A DNA stretch of 41,451 nucleotides from positions 1 to 41,451 of the forward strand of contig CAZVFT010000007.1 in the NCBI GenBank assembly GCA_964626495.1. The letters are read 5' to 3'. Shown here in pieces: positions 32,891 to 41,451 of the stretch (position 1 is the first letter of the stretch; each line of letters starts with the position of its first letter). The stretch comes from JACNLN01 sp964626495 (GTDB taxonomy: Bacteria > Fidelibacterota > Marinisomatia > Marinisomatales > CAZVFT01). The notes beneath the pieces were generated by a model. That model searched no databases. It was not told where the DNA came from and saw only the letters and a program-made list of their open reading frames with translations. The position numbers and the translations under genes were made by a program.

Positions 32891-33234
32891 AAGTGAGGTT
32901 CAATTGATTGTTTAGATTAAAATTAAGTTAATAAACATTTTAATTTGGTTCAATAAATCTTTTTTCCAGTTTTACAAGATGCAATACAGTCAAATGGTGT
33001 ATGGATATCCTTCGACTACGCTCAGGACAGGTTAGGGTATGGGGGTATAGGTGGATAAAGGAATAGAGGTATAAGGGTGGCTTATTGTTATCAGATGCTA
33101 TCCTAAAGCAAGTTCCATATTCTTAATCTCCGTGTACTCTGCCTGCCTTGTGGGATGCGTAGCATATCCCACTGGGGTGGCTATAAAGGGAATTACGCTC
33201 TGAAAAAAGGCTTAAAACCTTTTTATGGATATTG
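32891..33234. other. Non-coding gap with repeat-like sequences
   Basis: These 344 bases hold no gene that I can support. A phrase CTTCGACTACGCTCAGGACA (33010-33029) is of a kind found in dispersed intergenic repeats in many genomes. It is followed by a purine-rich stretch of GGTATAGG-like units (33037-33080). A hairpin GTGGGAT/ATCCCAC (33150-33156 and 33166-33172) lies near the 3' end. They look like old repeat debris and not regulatory sites. Confidence 0.5.
33150..33172. repeat. Hairpin GTGGGAT/ATCCCAC in the gap
   Basis: Seven base pairs enclose nine bases (GCGTAGCAT) in the gap between the metallophosphoesterase and the M20 gene. The loop contains a GCGTAGC string resembling the CGGCGTAGC string in the insertion at 4744-4780; this may be chance. 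No T-run follows, so it is not a clear terminator. Confidence 0.4.
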
Positions 33235-34407
33235 TTACAACAAATCCTCCACTAACTGTACTAAAACGGACGTTCCCACCAATAGTGCTTTTTCGTTAAT
33301 ATCAAAATGAGAACAATGATGCGGTACGCTCATAGGTTCCTTATCTTCCGGTGCTGATCCCACAAAAAAGAAACAGCCAGGAACCTTTTCTAAATAGTAA
33401 CTGAAATCCTCTCCACCCATAGAGAGATAGGGAGTTCCGACATTTTCTCCAACAATCTTTCTGGCAGCCTTTGATAACTTTTCCACTTCCGCTTGAGTAT
33501 TAACGGTAACAGGATACCCGTCCTCATAATTGAGACTGATTTCAGCACCATAGGCTTTTGCTACACCATCAATAATTTCATTCATCCTTTGAATAACAAG
33601 CTGTCGGTTTTCTTCTGTTAGAGATCTGGCAGTTCCGTACAATGTTACTTCGTCGGCAATTATATTGAAACTGTCTCCACCCTCAATTTTCCCAATGGAT
33701 ACTACCGTAGATTCTAAGGGGTTAGTATTCCGGCTCACTATGGTCTGGAAGTTTATCACCAGTTGAGATGCGACCACAATAGCATCCACCGTACCCTGGG
33801 GCGCAGCGCCGTGCCCTCCTTTTCCCTTGATGGTGATGGTAAACTTATCTGCAGCTGCCATAATAGATCCATCTTTTACCCCAATGGTACCAAATTCCTG
33901 ATAGTTCCACACATGAATCCCGTAAATCTCATTCACATCAGGTTCTTTCAGAACACCATCTTCGATCATATGACGGGAGCCACCGCCCCCTTCCTCAGCT
34001 GGCTGGAAAATAAATTTTATTGCTCCTTTTAAATTTCCTCTTTTTCCAGAAAGAATCCTCGCCGCCCCCAGAAGCATTGCCATATGACCATCATGTCCAC
34101 AAGCATGCATCACACCTTCATTCTCAGATTTGAACGGTAGATCGTTCGTTTCTTGGATGGGCAGCGCATCCATATCAGCCCGCAGCCCGATAGTCGGTCC
34201 GGGTTCAGCTCCCTGAAGGACTCCCACCACACCTGTCTTCCCCACGCTGGTTTTTACAGTCACTCCCAATTCTTCAAGACGACTTGCCACAAATTTTGCC
34301 GTCTCGAATTCCTCAAATCCTAACTCGGGATGCTGATGAAGATGGCGCCGGGTAGCGATAATTTCATCCTCTATCGCTATTACTTCAGTACGAAGATTGA
34401 TGGTCAT
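33235..34407 (-). CDS. M20 family amidohydrolase/carboxypeptidase
   Basis: The 390-residue cytoplasmic metallohydrolase cleaves an amide from an N-acyl amino acid or peptide. Residues typical of the amidohydrolase (hippurate/IAA-amino-acid hydrolase) branch are RRHLHQHPELGFEEFETA near the N-terminus, GLRADMDALP, the metal motif MHACGHDGHMAMLLGAA, and QPAEEGGGGSRHMIEDG. The C-terminal metal ligand region is YLSMGGEDFSYY. I chose ATG 34407 because GAAGGAGA lies just upstream; an ATG six codons earlier is also open. The coding region overlaps the end of the purine nucleoside phosphorylase gene by 23 bases, so the two are coupled. The exact substrate cannot be named. Confidence 0.93.
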   Translation of the reverse strand: MTINLRTEVIAIEDEIIATRRHLHQHPELGFEEFETAKFVASRLEELGVTVKTSVGKTGVVGVLQGAEPGPTIGLRADMDALPIQETNDLPFKSENEGVMHACGHDGHMAMLLGAARILSGKRGNLKGAIKFIFQPAEEGGGGSRHMIEDGVLKEPDVNEIYGIHVWNYQEFGTIGVKDGSIMAAADKFTITIKGKGGHGAAPQGTVDAIVVASQLVINFQTIVSRNTNPLESTVVSIGKIEGGDSFNIIADEVTLYGTARSLTEENRQLVIQRMNEIIDGVAKAYGAEISLNYEDGYPVTVNTQAEVEKLSKAARKIVGENVGTPYLSMGGEDFSYYLEKVPGCFFFVGSAPEDKEPMSVPHHCSHFDINEKALLVGTSVLVQLVEDLL

Positions 34408-35218
34408 AATGGTCTCCTTCTCCAATGGTAATGATGATTCCCCTGATCAGCCGGGAAAATGTTTCGGAAACGCGGCTGGCTGTTTCCATTACCTCCTGGT
34501 GGGTTAAAGGGTCGGAAGTAATGCCAGCTGCATAATTGGTCAGGCAGGAAATTCCCAATACGTTAATACCCAACTTACCGGCAGTTCGGATTTCTGGTAC
34601 CGTGGACATCCCCACGGCGTCTCCACCCAGTTTTCGTATCACTTCAATCTCGGCAGGTGTTTCGAAGGCTGGACCCAGCGTCCATGTGTAAATTCCTGCT
34701 TTGAGATCAACATTCTCCCTGCTGGCTGCTGTAAGGGCTAATTTAAGTAGTTGTTCCGAGTGAAAAGGTTCACCCGTTACTGTTGCAGGCAAATTACTGC
34801 TCTCCCGAAATGTAAAGTCTATATGTCCTTCGATTGCCATCAGATCACCGGGTTGAAAGTCTTTCCGAACTGAACCGGCAGCATTGGTGATAATAAGATT
34901 CTTAATTCCTAATTTGTGAAAAAGACGTTGAGGTAGTGTAATAGTTTCTATATCGTATCCCTCATAGTAATGAAACCGACCGCTGGCGAGAATGACCGGC
35001 TCTTGACCAATTGTTCCCATAACAAATTGTCCAGAATGTCCCTCCACCGTAGGGCGAGGATAGTGAGGAATGTCAGCATACGGTATGACAACAGAATCGG
35101 CTACATGCTTCGTGAAATGTCCCAAGCCAGAGCCGAGGATTACCGCCGTTTTAGGTTCCACTGCAATCTGTTTTCGGATTGCGGCAACCATATCTTCCAA
35201 ATGTGACTTACTTTTCAT
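34385..35218 (-). CDS. Purine nucleoside phosphorylase
   Basis: This 277-residue enzyme splits inosine or guanosine with phosphate into base and ribose-1-phosphate. The class-II trimeric PNP (PNP/MTAP) features are visible: VILGSGLGHF near 28, VEGHSGQFVMG near 65, SGRFHYYEGYD near 83, ITNAAGSV near 112, LGPAFETPAEI near 192, and GMSTVPE near 214, with SCLTNYAAGI after it. Length fits. I chose ATG 35218; a TTG start seven codons earlier is in frame but less likely. It overlaps the M20 gene by 23 bases. A nucleoside salvage role is certain; whether it prefers guanosine or adenosine is open. Confidence 0.93.
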   Translation of the reverse strand: MKSKSHLEDMVAAIRKQIAVEPKTAVILGSGLGHFTKHVADSVVIPYADIPHYPRPTVEGHSGQFVMGTIGQEPVILASGRFHYYEGYDIETITLPQRLFHKLGIKNLIITNAAGSVRKDFQPGDLMAIEGHIDFTFRESSNLPATVTGEPFHSEQLLKLALTAASRENVDLKAGIYTWTLGPAFETPAEIEVIRKLGGDAVGMSTVPEIRTAGKLGINVLGISCLTNYAAGITSDPLTHQEVMETASRVSETFSRLIRGIIITIGEGDHYDHQSSY

Positions 35219-35355
35219 GGGGTACTTATTCCCGTTCAAGTTATCTCATACACAATGGAAATTCAAGATAATTCCATTGATTTGGTAAAGGTGTCTGTGT
35301 AAGTTTCCCGCCGCTTGGGAACTTGTAATAATTTATTTAATTCAAAGGAAAACTT

Positions 35356-36345
35356 ATGACAGAAAATAACGACATTAAGCTTGTAGAAGAACTTCATCAA
35401 TCACGAGATAACATCTATGCTGAACTTGGTAAGATAATTATTGGTCAGCGTAATATTCTCGAGCATATTTTAATGACTCTCATCTGCCGGGGACATGCAC
35501 TGATTATCGGCGTTCCCGGTCTGGCGAAGACGTTGATGATCAAATCCGTTGCTAACATACTGGATTTGAAATTCAGTCGCATTCAGTTTACACCAGATTT
35601 AATGCCAAGTGACATTACTGGTACAGAGATTATTGAGGAAGACCATTCTACAGGAAAACGGGAATTCAAGTTTGTGAAGGGTCCCATTTTCGGGAATATT
35701 GTTTTAGCTGATGAGATAAACCGTACCCCGCCAAAAACTCAAGCGGCTCTGCTGGAGGCGATGCAAGAATATAAAGTGACAGCAGCTGGTGTTTCCTACC
35801 CGCTGGAGGAACCGTTTCTTGTTCTCGCCACACAAAATCCCATCGAACAGGAGGGGACTTATCCTCTTCCCGAAGCTCAACTTGATCGGTTTATGTTCAG
35901 CATTAACATTGGTTATCCAAGCCAGGAAGAGGAAATAGAAATTGTTAAATCTACGACCAGCGTTATGGAAACCTCCCTTGATATCGTCCTATTGCAAAAA
36001 CAGATTATGAGTTATCAATCTCTGGTACGGCGAGTTCCCGTTGCTGATAACGTGGTTGAATTTGCAGTATATCTGGTCTCAAAAACGCGACCGGGAGAGG
36101 GAAATAATTTTCAGTTTATCAATAACTGGGTAGACTGGGGGGCAAGCCCCCGGGCTTCTCAATATCTCATCTTAGGTGCTAAAGCCAAGTCTGTCCTGGA
36201 AGGACGCCCTACACCGGATATATCGGATGTAATCTCAATGGTCAAACCAGTCCTCCGCCATCGTGTCATCACTAATTTTAATGCTGAAGCTGATGGCGTT
36301 TCAACAGGTGAAATTTTAGATAAATTGATAGATGTTATACGTTAG
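35356..36345 (+). CDS. MoxR-family AAA+ ATPase
   Basis: The 329-residue cytoplasmic ATPase is of the MoxR family. It has Walker A GVPGLAKTLM (near 52), Walker B NIVLADEINRTPPKTQAALLEAMQE (near 115), sensor LATQNPIEQEGTYPLPEAQLDRF (about 156-178) and a C-terminal lid with NWVDWGASPRASQYLI. MoxR proteins act as chaperones that help assemble or insert cofactors into partner proteins, usually together with a DUF58/VWA protein. Such a gene follows on the same strand after a 129-base gap. An AAAGGAA ribosome-binding site precedes the ATG. Length and motifs are complete. Confidence 0.95.
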   Translation: MTENNDIKLVEELHQSRDNIYAELGKIIIGQRNILEHILMTLICRGHALIIGVPGLAKTLMIKSVANILDLKFSRIQFTPDLMPSDITGTEIIEEDHSTGKREFKFVKGPIFGNIVLADEINRTPPKTQAALLEAMQEYKVTAAGVSYPLEEPFLVLATQNPIEQEGTYPLPEAQLDRFMFSINIGYPSQEEEIEIVKSTTSVMETSLDIVLLQKQIMSYQSLVRRVPVADNVVEFAVYLVSKTRPGEGNNFQFINNWVDWGASPRASQYLILGAKAKSVLEGRPTPDISDVISMVKPVLRHRVITNFNAEADGVSTGEILDKLIDVIR

Positions 36346-36474
36346 GCGTTGGGAGTTAGACGCCACACACAGGTTTTCTATTAAATTGTTAAGAAAAACA
36401 CAATGTACTTTTTTAGCAATAACTTACAATGCATACAACGAATAACATCTAATATATAACGTCGAACGTATAAC

Positions 36475-37374
36475 ATGCCTACTGTTGACAAACGCAAATA
36501 CCTCCAGCCTGAGATTGTGGCAAAGCTGAATAATATGTCACTTCGTGCTCGACTGGTTGTAGAAGGATATATCATCGGAATGCATAAAAGTCCCTATCAC
36601 GGCTTCAGTGTAGAATTTGCGGAACATAGAACTTACGGTCCCGGTGACGAAATTCGATACCTTGACTGGAAATTATACGGCAAGACTGATAGGTTTTATA
36701 TCAAACAATTTGAAGAGGAAACCAACCTCCGTTCCTATATTATCCTGGACATTAGTAAGTCAATGACGTATGCAAGCGGAAAAATTTCCAAAATGGATTA
36801 CAGCAGTTACCTCTCCGCTGCACTCGCATATTTAATGCTGAGACAGCAAGATGGTGTATCCCTTACATTGTTTGACGAAAAGGTAAAAGGATACGTACCG
36901 CCCCGTTCAACTTTGGGGCATTTGGATACGCTTCTAATAGAATTAGAACATCTTGAAGCAGGTCCAGATACAAAAATCGCACCAACGCTCCATCAACTTG
37001 CCGAAAAGATCAAAAAACGTGGACTCATTATCCTGATTTCGGATCTTTTGGACAACCCTGAAGAGGTTATGACCGGGTTAAAACACTTCCGACATAAAAA
37101 GAACGAAGTTATTGTATTTCACATTCTTGACAGACAGGAAACTGAATTTGATTTTTCAACACGAACACGTTTCCATGATCTTGAAAGTGGTGAGGAAATC
37201 ACAACGGAACCGTGGCATATTCAAAAAGCTTACCAGGAGGTGGTGAGACAATTTCAGCACTACTATAAAACAAAATGCAGAAAACGGAACATTGATTATG
37301 TTCCGCTTTTCACAGATCAAACGCTCGATCTTGCCCTGACCGGTTATTTAAGAAAACGAAAAGTTATTGGTTAA
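36475..37374 (+). CDS. DUF58 domain protein (MoxR partner, VWA-like)
   Basis: The 299-residue protein has the DUF58 core: YHGFSVEFAEHRTYGPGDEIRYLDWKLYGKTDRFYIKQFEEE (about 40-82) followed by a von Willebrand factor A-like part starting with LDISKSM (a DxSxS metal-site motif, near 92) and LISDLLDNPEEV (near 186). It lacks the N-terminal membrane helices of longer DUF58 proteins, so it is cytoplasmic. It follows moxR and is the expected partner. No BatA/BatB membrane VWA genes or TPR gene of that cluster follow on the same strand; a TPR lipoprotein gene lies convergently, directly abutting its stop codon. Confidence 0.93.
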   Translation: MPTVDKRKYLQPEIVAKLNNMSLRARLVVEGYIIGMHKSPYHGFSVEFAEHRTYGPGDEIRYLDWKLYGKTDRFYIKQFEEETNLRSYIILDISKSMTYASGKISKMDYSSYLSAALAYLMLRQQDGVSLTLFDEKVKGYVPPRSTLGHLDTLLIELEHLEAGPDTKIAPTLHQLAEKIKKRGLIILISDLLDNPEEVMTGLKHFRHKKNEVIVFHILDRQETEFDFSTRTRFHDLESGEEITTEPWHIQKAYQEVVRQFQHYYKTKCRKRNIDYVPLFTDQTLDLALTGYLRKRKVIG

Positions 37375-38442
37375 CTATTCAAGCTCCTTTGCTTTATCAA
37401 ACCACTCTTGAGCATCATCTATCCGACCCTGCCGATAAATGGATATGGCGTAGGCTTTTATAATGCCGGGATTATCGGGCTCCAGCCTGAGAACCTTTTT
37501 ATAGTAGTACTCAGCATCCATCCACTGCTCCATATTCGCATACGCTTCCGCTATACCCAAGATGGCATCTCTGTCATCAGGATCCAATTTGAGAACTTTT
37601 TGAAATTTTTCTTCTGCAAGATCAAAATCGTCAATCTGAAGATAGAGTACCCCCATATTGAAATGTAGATCGATATTCTCTGGATCCTCTCGAAGGGCTT
37701 TTTTGTAAGCAAAAATGGCGCCTTCTCTATCTCCCTTATTGTAATAGGCATCAGCCAAGAGACGTGCAACACGACTGTCTCTTGGATTTATTTTAAGCGC
37801 CTTTTCCAGCAATTCGATTGCACCATCTACGTCTCCATCATCCAGTGATATCTGCCCTGCTGTTAAAAGAAGTTCAATATCTTCAGGATTTCGTCTCATA
37901 GCGTCATCAAGAGTGGCAATCATCTCTTTCTGTTTTTCTAATTGAATGTAACAGAAAAGAAGATTCCGATAAGTTTTCGGCTCTTCGGGATCAATTTTTT
38001 GGGCAGTTTCAAATGCCTCCAGAGCTGATTCATAGTTCGCTATTTTGTTCTCATCAGCTCCCTGAAGAGCTTCATTGAATAATTCCGCTCCCTTATTATA
38101 ATAATTCGTCCAGTTTTTTGAGCGAATATTCTTCACCCCTTCCCTGACCGTAAATCCAGCGGGTAGTTTGAAGTCCGCTCCGAGGGATAACGCTTTATCC
38201 AACATCTCGTTCATTTTATCCCACTGCTCTTTTCTGGCATATATCTCTGCTCCGAGATGATAATAGACCTCCGGGTTGTCTGGCTCAACATCTAACGCTG
38301 CAATCAGCATTTCCTCTGCTTTTTCCCAATTATCCTCCCGGATGTAAATTCTGGCAGATGTCAATTGCTCACTGGCACATCCCCAGAAAAAGATGAGTAA
38401 CAGTACAGTAACAGTCAAAATGAGAATCTTATTCCTTTGCAT
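37375..38442 (-). CDS. TPR-repeat lipoprotein
   Basis: The 355-residue protein has a lipoprotein signal peptide ending in the lipobox FWGC (Cys22). It then has a run of TPR helices of 34 residues, with about eight repeats; clear ones are DNPEVYYHLGAEIYARKEQWDKM, DIELLLTAGQISLDDGDVDGAIELLEKAL, DSRVARLLADAYYNKGDREGAIFAYKKAL and NPGIIKAYAISIYRQGRIDDAQEWFDKAKELE. The lipid anchor would hold it on the outer membrane periplasmic face, where TPR arrays organise complexes. A specific partner is unknown. Its stop codon abuts that of the DUF58 gene with no gap. Confidence 0.9.
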   Translation of the reverse strand: MQRNKILILTVTVLLLIFFWGCASEQLTSARIYIREDNWEKAEEMLIAALDVEPDNPEVYYHLGAEIYARKEQWDKMNEMLDKALSLGADFKLPAGFTVREGVKNIRSKNWTNYYNKGAELFNEALQGADENKIANYESALEAFETAQKIDPEEPKTYRNLLFCYIQLEKQKEMIATLDDAMRRNPEDIELLLTAGQISLDDGDVDGAIELLEKALKINPRDSRVARLLADAYYNKGDREGAIFAYKKALREDPENIDLHFNMGVLYLQIDDFDLAEEKFQKVLKLDPDDRDAILGIAEAYANMEQWMDAEYYYKKVLRLEPDNPGIIKAYAISIYRQGRIDDAQEWFDKAKELE

Positions 38443-38515
38443 TGAATTAACCTCCTGAATTGAAAATAAATTAATGTTTATCCCGCTAAAAATTTAATAA
38501 TCCTGTTAAGGGGTA

Positions 38516-39427
38516 TCAAGACATTAAAGAAAGCTTCTTAATCATCTGGCTCCGATGTTTTATGGAATTCGTTGTTATACCCTCCAGTCCCTCTGTCCCA
38601 AAACCTTCCACACAAAACGATGCCACTGAAGAACCTGCAACAAGAGCTTCTACCTTGGATAATCCACTCGCCAGACCACCTACAAATCCCCCGGCGAAAG
38701 AATCACCCGCTCCTGTTGGATCCTTTACTATCTTTACTGGAAAAGCACCCACCCGGATGACATTTGAATCAGTCACCAGAATTGCCCCCTGTTTTCCCAA
38801 TTTAACTACTACTGTTTCTGGTCCCATTTTTTTGATTTTTTTTGCGGCGGTTACAGGATCGGTTTCCCCCGTTAGAAGGTGTGACTCTGAATCGTTCACC
38901 AAAAGAACATCTATCCTTTCAAGAACACTCTCGAGAGTTTCATGGGCGGTCTCTATCCACAGGTTCATGGTATCACAAACCACAAGATCTGGCTCTTCGA
39001 TCTGATTTAAAACATCCAATTGCAATGTTGGTTGAATATTAGCGAGAAAAATATTTTTGATCTTCTTATTGGCAGAACTGAGACGCGGTTGGAACTGCTC
39101 AAATACCCCCAATTCTGTAAAGAGTGTAGTTCTATTTTCCCAATCCTCGTGATACCGACCGCCCCATTGGAATGTTTTTCCCTCCAGCACTTGAAGATCA
39201 TCCAGGTTAGCAGCGTGTTTTTGGAAAAGAGTCATTCCCCTTTCTGGAAAATCTGAGCCCACAATACCAACAACATGTACGGGAGATAATTTGCATGCAG
39301 CTAATGTGAAATATGTCGCTGAACCACCGATGACTTCGCCTTTTTGACCATCAGGCGTCTCTAGCCAGTCAAGGGCGATGGAACCAACAACCAGTATGGG
39401 TTTATTTTGAGGCTTCAAAACGGTCAA
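38516..39427 (-). CDS. PfkB family sugar/nucleoside kinase
   Basis: The 303-residue cytoplasmic kinase is of the ribokinase/PfkB fold. The N-terminal substrate motif is GGSATYFTLAACKL (near 34) and the C-terminal signature is VKDPTGAGDSFAGGFVGGL with the catalytic Asp (near 250). ATP-site features such as VVVKLGKQGAILV are in place. The substrate cannot be told; adenosine-kinase or ribokinase-type compounds are possible. The first in-frame initiator is TTG at 39427, since a TAA lies just upstream in frame and no ATG follows before the domain starts. TTAGGTAAA is a plausible ribosome-binding site. Confidence 0.9.
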   Translation of the reverse strand: MTVLKPQNKPILVVGSIALDWLETPDGQKGEVIGGSATYFTLAACKLSPVHVVGIVGSDFPERGMTLFQKHAANLDDLQVLEGKTFQWGGRYHEDWENRTTLFTELGVFEQFQPRLSSANKKIKNIFLANIQPTLQLDVLNQIEEPDLVVCDTMNLWIETAHETLESVLERIDVLLVNDSESHLLTGETDPVTAAKKIKKMGPETVVVKLGKQGAILVTDSNVIRVGAFPVKIVKDPTGAGDSFAGGFVGGLASGLSKVEALVAGSSVASFCVEGFGTEGLEGITTNSIKHRSQMIKKLSLMS

Positions 39428-39560
39428 ATTTTACCTAAACCCTACCCCTTATGCAAGGGAAACTCCAGGATAGATAGATTTCGGAATATCGCTAATAAAA
39501 TGTGTGATGAACCCTAATTTTTCGATTCCGTTTCAACAGGGTGTAGTTGGAAAAGGACAC

Positions 39561-40346
39561 TCAAACCAGCTTTGATAAAAAACTCATTAATACCCGATTG
39601 AATTTATCTGGATGTTCTACTGGTGTGGCATGTCGAGAATCTGAAATAACAACAAGTTCGGCGTTAGGGATTTTTTTAGTGTACTCTTCCTTGTGTGAAA
39701 CGGGTGTATAGTCCTCGTCCGCAGCAAGGATCAAGACAGGACATGTAATCTGTGAGAGCTGATTCTCAATATTCCAGTTAAAAACAGCCTTCATCGAAGA
39801 AAGATAAGCACGTTTATCGTTTTCAGCCCATCGCACGATGAAAATTGATCGGATGTTATCCTGATTTGGTTTTGGGAATAACCGTTTTGCCAGGACTTTA
39901 CCCATAGTCTGCATTCCCAGTATTCGAACAATCAGAAAACGTTGATAGATTGTTAGCCGTTGTTTTAAACTTTTTGGGGTGAAATCTGGTCCGCTGTTGA
40001 TTACCACAAGACTTTTCACAAGTTCAGGTTTTATCAATGCCAGCTGAAAAGCGATCATCCCTCCCATAGAAATACCTGCCGCGTGTACCGGACCAATATT
40101 AAGAGTATTAATCAATTCTGCTGTATCCTCAGCAAACTGCAGGATGGAGTATGGACCGGGAGGCTTAGATGATTGTCTGTGTCCACGGACATCGAATGTC
40201 ACTACCTGAAACCGTTTAGAAAAATAGTGAATCTGCGGAGCCCAGTCACGACTGCTGGAACCGAGTCCGTGGATGAGAAGGAGTGGTTCACCCTCGCCGG
40301 TGATTTCATAATGTATATCTATGTCACGAATAGGAATGGATGGCAT
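39561..40346 (-). CDS. Alpha/beta hydrolase
   Basis: The 261-residue protein is an alpha/beta hydrolase of the 3-oxoadipate enol-lactonase/haloperoxidase-like type. The oxyanion hole motif is LLIHGLGSSSRDW, the nucleophile is Ser in GISMGGM (near 95), the acid is Asp in ILAADEDYTPV (near 210) and the base is His in SDSRHATPVEHPDKF (near 238). The catalytic triad is therefore complete and in order. No signal peptide is seen, so it is cytoplasmic. The natural ester, lactone or amide substrate is not given by context; neighbours are unrelated. Confidence 0.9.
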   Translation of the reverse strand: MPSIPIRDIDIHYEITGEGEPLLLIHGLGSSSRDWAPQIHYFSKRFQVVTFDVRGHRQSSKPPGPYSILQFAEDTAELINTLNIGPVHAAGISMGGMIAFQLALIKPELVKSLVVINSGPDFTPKSLKQRLTIYQRFLIVRILGMQTMGKVLAKRLFPKPNQDNIRSIFIVRWAENDKRAYLSSMKAVFNWNIENQLSQITCPVLILAADEDYTPVSHKEEYTKKIPNAELVVISDSRHATPVEHPDKFNRVLMSFLSKLV

Positions 40347-40411
40347 CGTATTCCTCCAGTTTCTTTTTAAAATGTTACAATTGTTGCTGTCTCATACAAT
40401 ATGGTAGAATC

Positions 40412-40906
40412 CTAAGCACCTCGAGAAAAGAAAATTTGAGCAATCCATCCAGCGATGGGCGGGAAGAAAAACGTACTGCAAATTCGGATGAGTGTCAGAC
40501 GCCAACCCAGGATTCCCACTTCCAATGGGAGACGAGTCACTGCCCACAAGGACCATCCAGTCAGATAAGCGACCATAGTGCCTACACTTGCTCCAGATTT
40601 TATCAGTCCGACAGCAATGGGAAGACTGACAAAAGGTCCTCCGGGAGACAGTCCTCCTGCAACAGTACCAACCATAATTCCCCGGAAACCGGATTCGGCT
40701 CCAATCCAGCGGTTTAGAATATCTTGAGGGAGAAGACTTTGAACCATGCCGGCGATGATAAAAGCGAGCAATAACATAGGCAAAATCTCAATAAGAGTTG
40801 TAAAAGCATATTTTAATCCGTATATGTGCTCTCCCTCTCCTCTGTAATATCCAATTCCAAGGAGTGCTAACGCAAATATCCCCATGACAATGGTTGGAAT
40901 CAACAT
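40412..40906 (-). CDS. DUF318-like/ArsP-type permease, short form
   Basis: The 164-residue protein has about four or five membrane helices: MLIPTIVMGIFALALLGIGYY, ALLLAFIIAGMVQSLLP, GGLSPGGPFVSLPIAVGLI and a last one near the end. The GTVAGGLSPGGPFVSLPIA segment matches the repeat motif of permeases of the DUF318/ArsP (SO_0444-like) group. Full-length members are about 300 residues with two repeats, so this is a half-length version. I chose ATG 40906, preceded by AAAGGAAAT on the coding strand; an ATG 13 codons earlier is also open. The substrate is unknown; a metal(loid) or organic cation is likely from the family. Confidence 0.7.
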   Translation of the reverse strand: MLIPTIVMGIFALALLGIGYYRGEGEHIYGLKYAFTTLIEILPMLLLAFIIAGMVQSLLPQDILNRWIGAESGFRGIMVGTVAGGLSPGGPFVSLPIAVGLIKSGASVGTMVAYLTGWSLWAVTRLPLEVGILGWRLTLIRICSTFFFPPIAGWIAQIFFSRGA

Positions 40907-41000
40907 ATTTGAATTTCCTTTCTTTTTAATGGTAAATCTGGCCACAGCTTTGCTTTCTACTCAGTCAGAATCCAGAGAACCAACGTCTATTTCTGTGATA

Positions 41001-41294
41001 TTAATTCTCGTAATCAACTACCCGGGTCTCTGCAACTGTCTTTTTCAAATAATTAACAACCTCTCGGTGATGAGGGTGGTTCCGATATTTATTCAAATCT
41101 TCATTTGATTGAAATTCCGAGTACAAAGCAATATCGCTTGCATTAGGAGATTGACTAAGATTAATACCTGCTTCAAGGTGGTGAATGACATCTATTTTAT
41201 CATTAAGACCTTCAAGTTTTATTTTGATATCATTCAGGTGTTTTTCTTTATCCACCTCTTCTTGAATTTTAAAAAAGACGATGTGTTTTATCAT
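41001..41294 (-). CDS. Dabb (stress-responsive A/B barrel) domain protein
   Basis: The 97-residue cytoplasmic protein is a single stress-responsive alpha/beta barrel domain. It starts with MIKHIVFFKIQEEVDKE, has the IDVIHHLEAGINLS middle and the ALYSEFQSNEDLNKYRNHPHHREVVNYLK ending typical of the family (HPxHxxV). Members are often homodimers of unknown role, some linked to salt stress or polyketide cyclisation. I chose ATG 41294, preceded by GGAGG; an ATG 14 codons earlier is open but lacks a site. It stands apart by 95 bases from the permease gene. Confidence 0.85.
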   Translation of the reverse strand: MIKHIVFFKIQEEVDKEKHLNDIKIKLEGLNDKIDVIHHLEAGINLSQSPNASDIALYSEFQSNEDLNKYRNHPHHREVVNYLKKTVAETRVVDYEN

Positions 41295-41451
41295 ACAATT
41301 GTCCTCCATTAGAAAATAGTTATTTGTTACCATCAATTTTACACAGCCAATTGTTAAATGTCAAATATGGTTGTTTATTTGTAGATTTTAATAACAAGTC
41401 ACTAGTGTCCGGTAAAAGTTTTGAAACAGGTCTGAAACTCCCCGAAGTTGG

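Overview
The window looks like a chromosomal segment from an AT-rich Gram-negative bacterium. It encodes outer-membrane beta-barrel porins, a TonB-dependent receptor with an N-terminal carboxypeptidase-regulatory-like domain, a lipoprotein and several c-type cytochromes. Gene content and style suggest the FCB side of the tree (Marinimicrobia, Calditrichota or Ignavibacteria-like). This is an inference from protein flavour only; no rRNA is present.

Layout. 1-3.6 kb: end of an MFS (UMF1-type) transporter, a lipoyl-free E2-type acyltransferase, a GltS-like symporter and a family-2 glycosyltransferase. 4.1-4.8 kb: ssrA (tmRNA), a small GIY-YIG nuclease gene, then a second, interrupted copy of the ssrA 3' end. 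The nuclease gene is therefore bracketed by a direct repeat of the tmRNA T arm and acceptor strand. 4.8-5.3 kb: non-coding hairpin repeats.

5.3-20.8 kb is the most interesting part, a nitrate respiration island. On the minus strand, a probable operon runs from a haem-binding (CxxCH) sensor kinase and an NtrC-type sigma-54 activator to a six-helix ECF S-like membrane protein, a membrane/THEP1-type NTPase fusion and MobA. Divergent to it, a well-spaced sigma-54 promoter with an upstream inverted repeat precedes a porin. Behind the porin lie a NapM-like tetrahaem cytochrome, NapA, a ferredoxin, NapD, NapG, NapH, a Rieske protein, a b6-type cytochrome b and an octahaem HAO-family cytochrome. I read this as nitrate to nitrite (NapA), then nitrite probably to hydroxylamine or ammonium (HAO-like protein used reductively). 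Electrons would come from quinol through NapGH and/or the Rieske/cytochrome b module, MobA would finish the NapA cofactor, and the two-component pair would control the locus.

20.8-26.2 kb: a folded, terminator-ended leader RNA before a TonB receptor, then a DASS carboxylate symporter next to a DcaP-like porin. 26.4-32.0 kb: a compact minus-strand operon mnmA, glmU-like, small envelope protein, LytR_C protein, rsfS, argS, marC. 32.1-41.3 kb: metallophosphoesterase, M20 amidohydrolase overlapping a purine nucleoside phosphorylase, MoxR and DUF58 on the plus strand, a TPR lipoprotein, a PfkB kinase, an alpha/beta hydrolase, a permease and a Dabb protein.

The strongest candidates for something under-described are the ssrA-nested GIY-YIG unit, the ECF-like membrane protein plus THEP1-fusion pair beside mobA, the Nap-Rieske/cytb-HAO assembly, and the TonB-receptor leader RNA.
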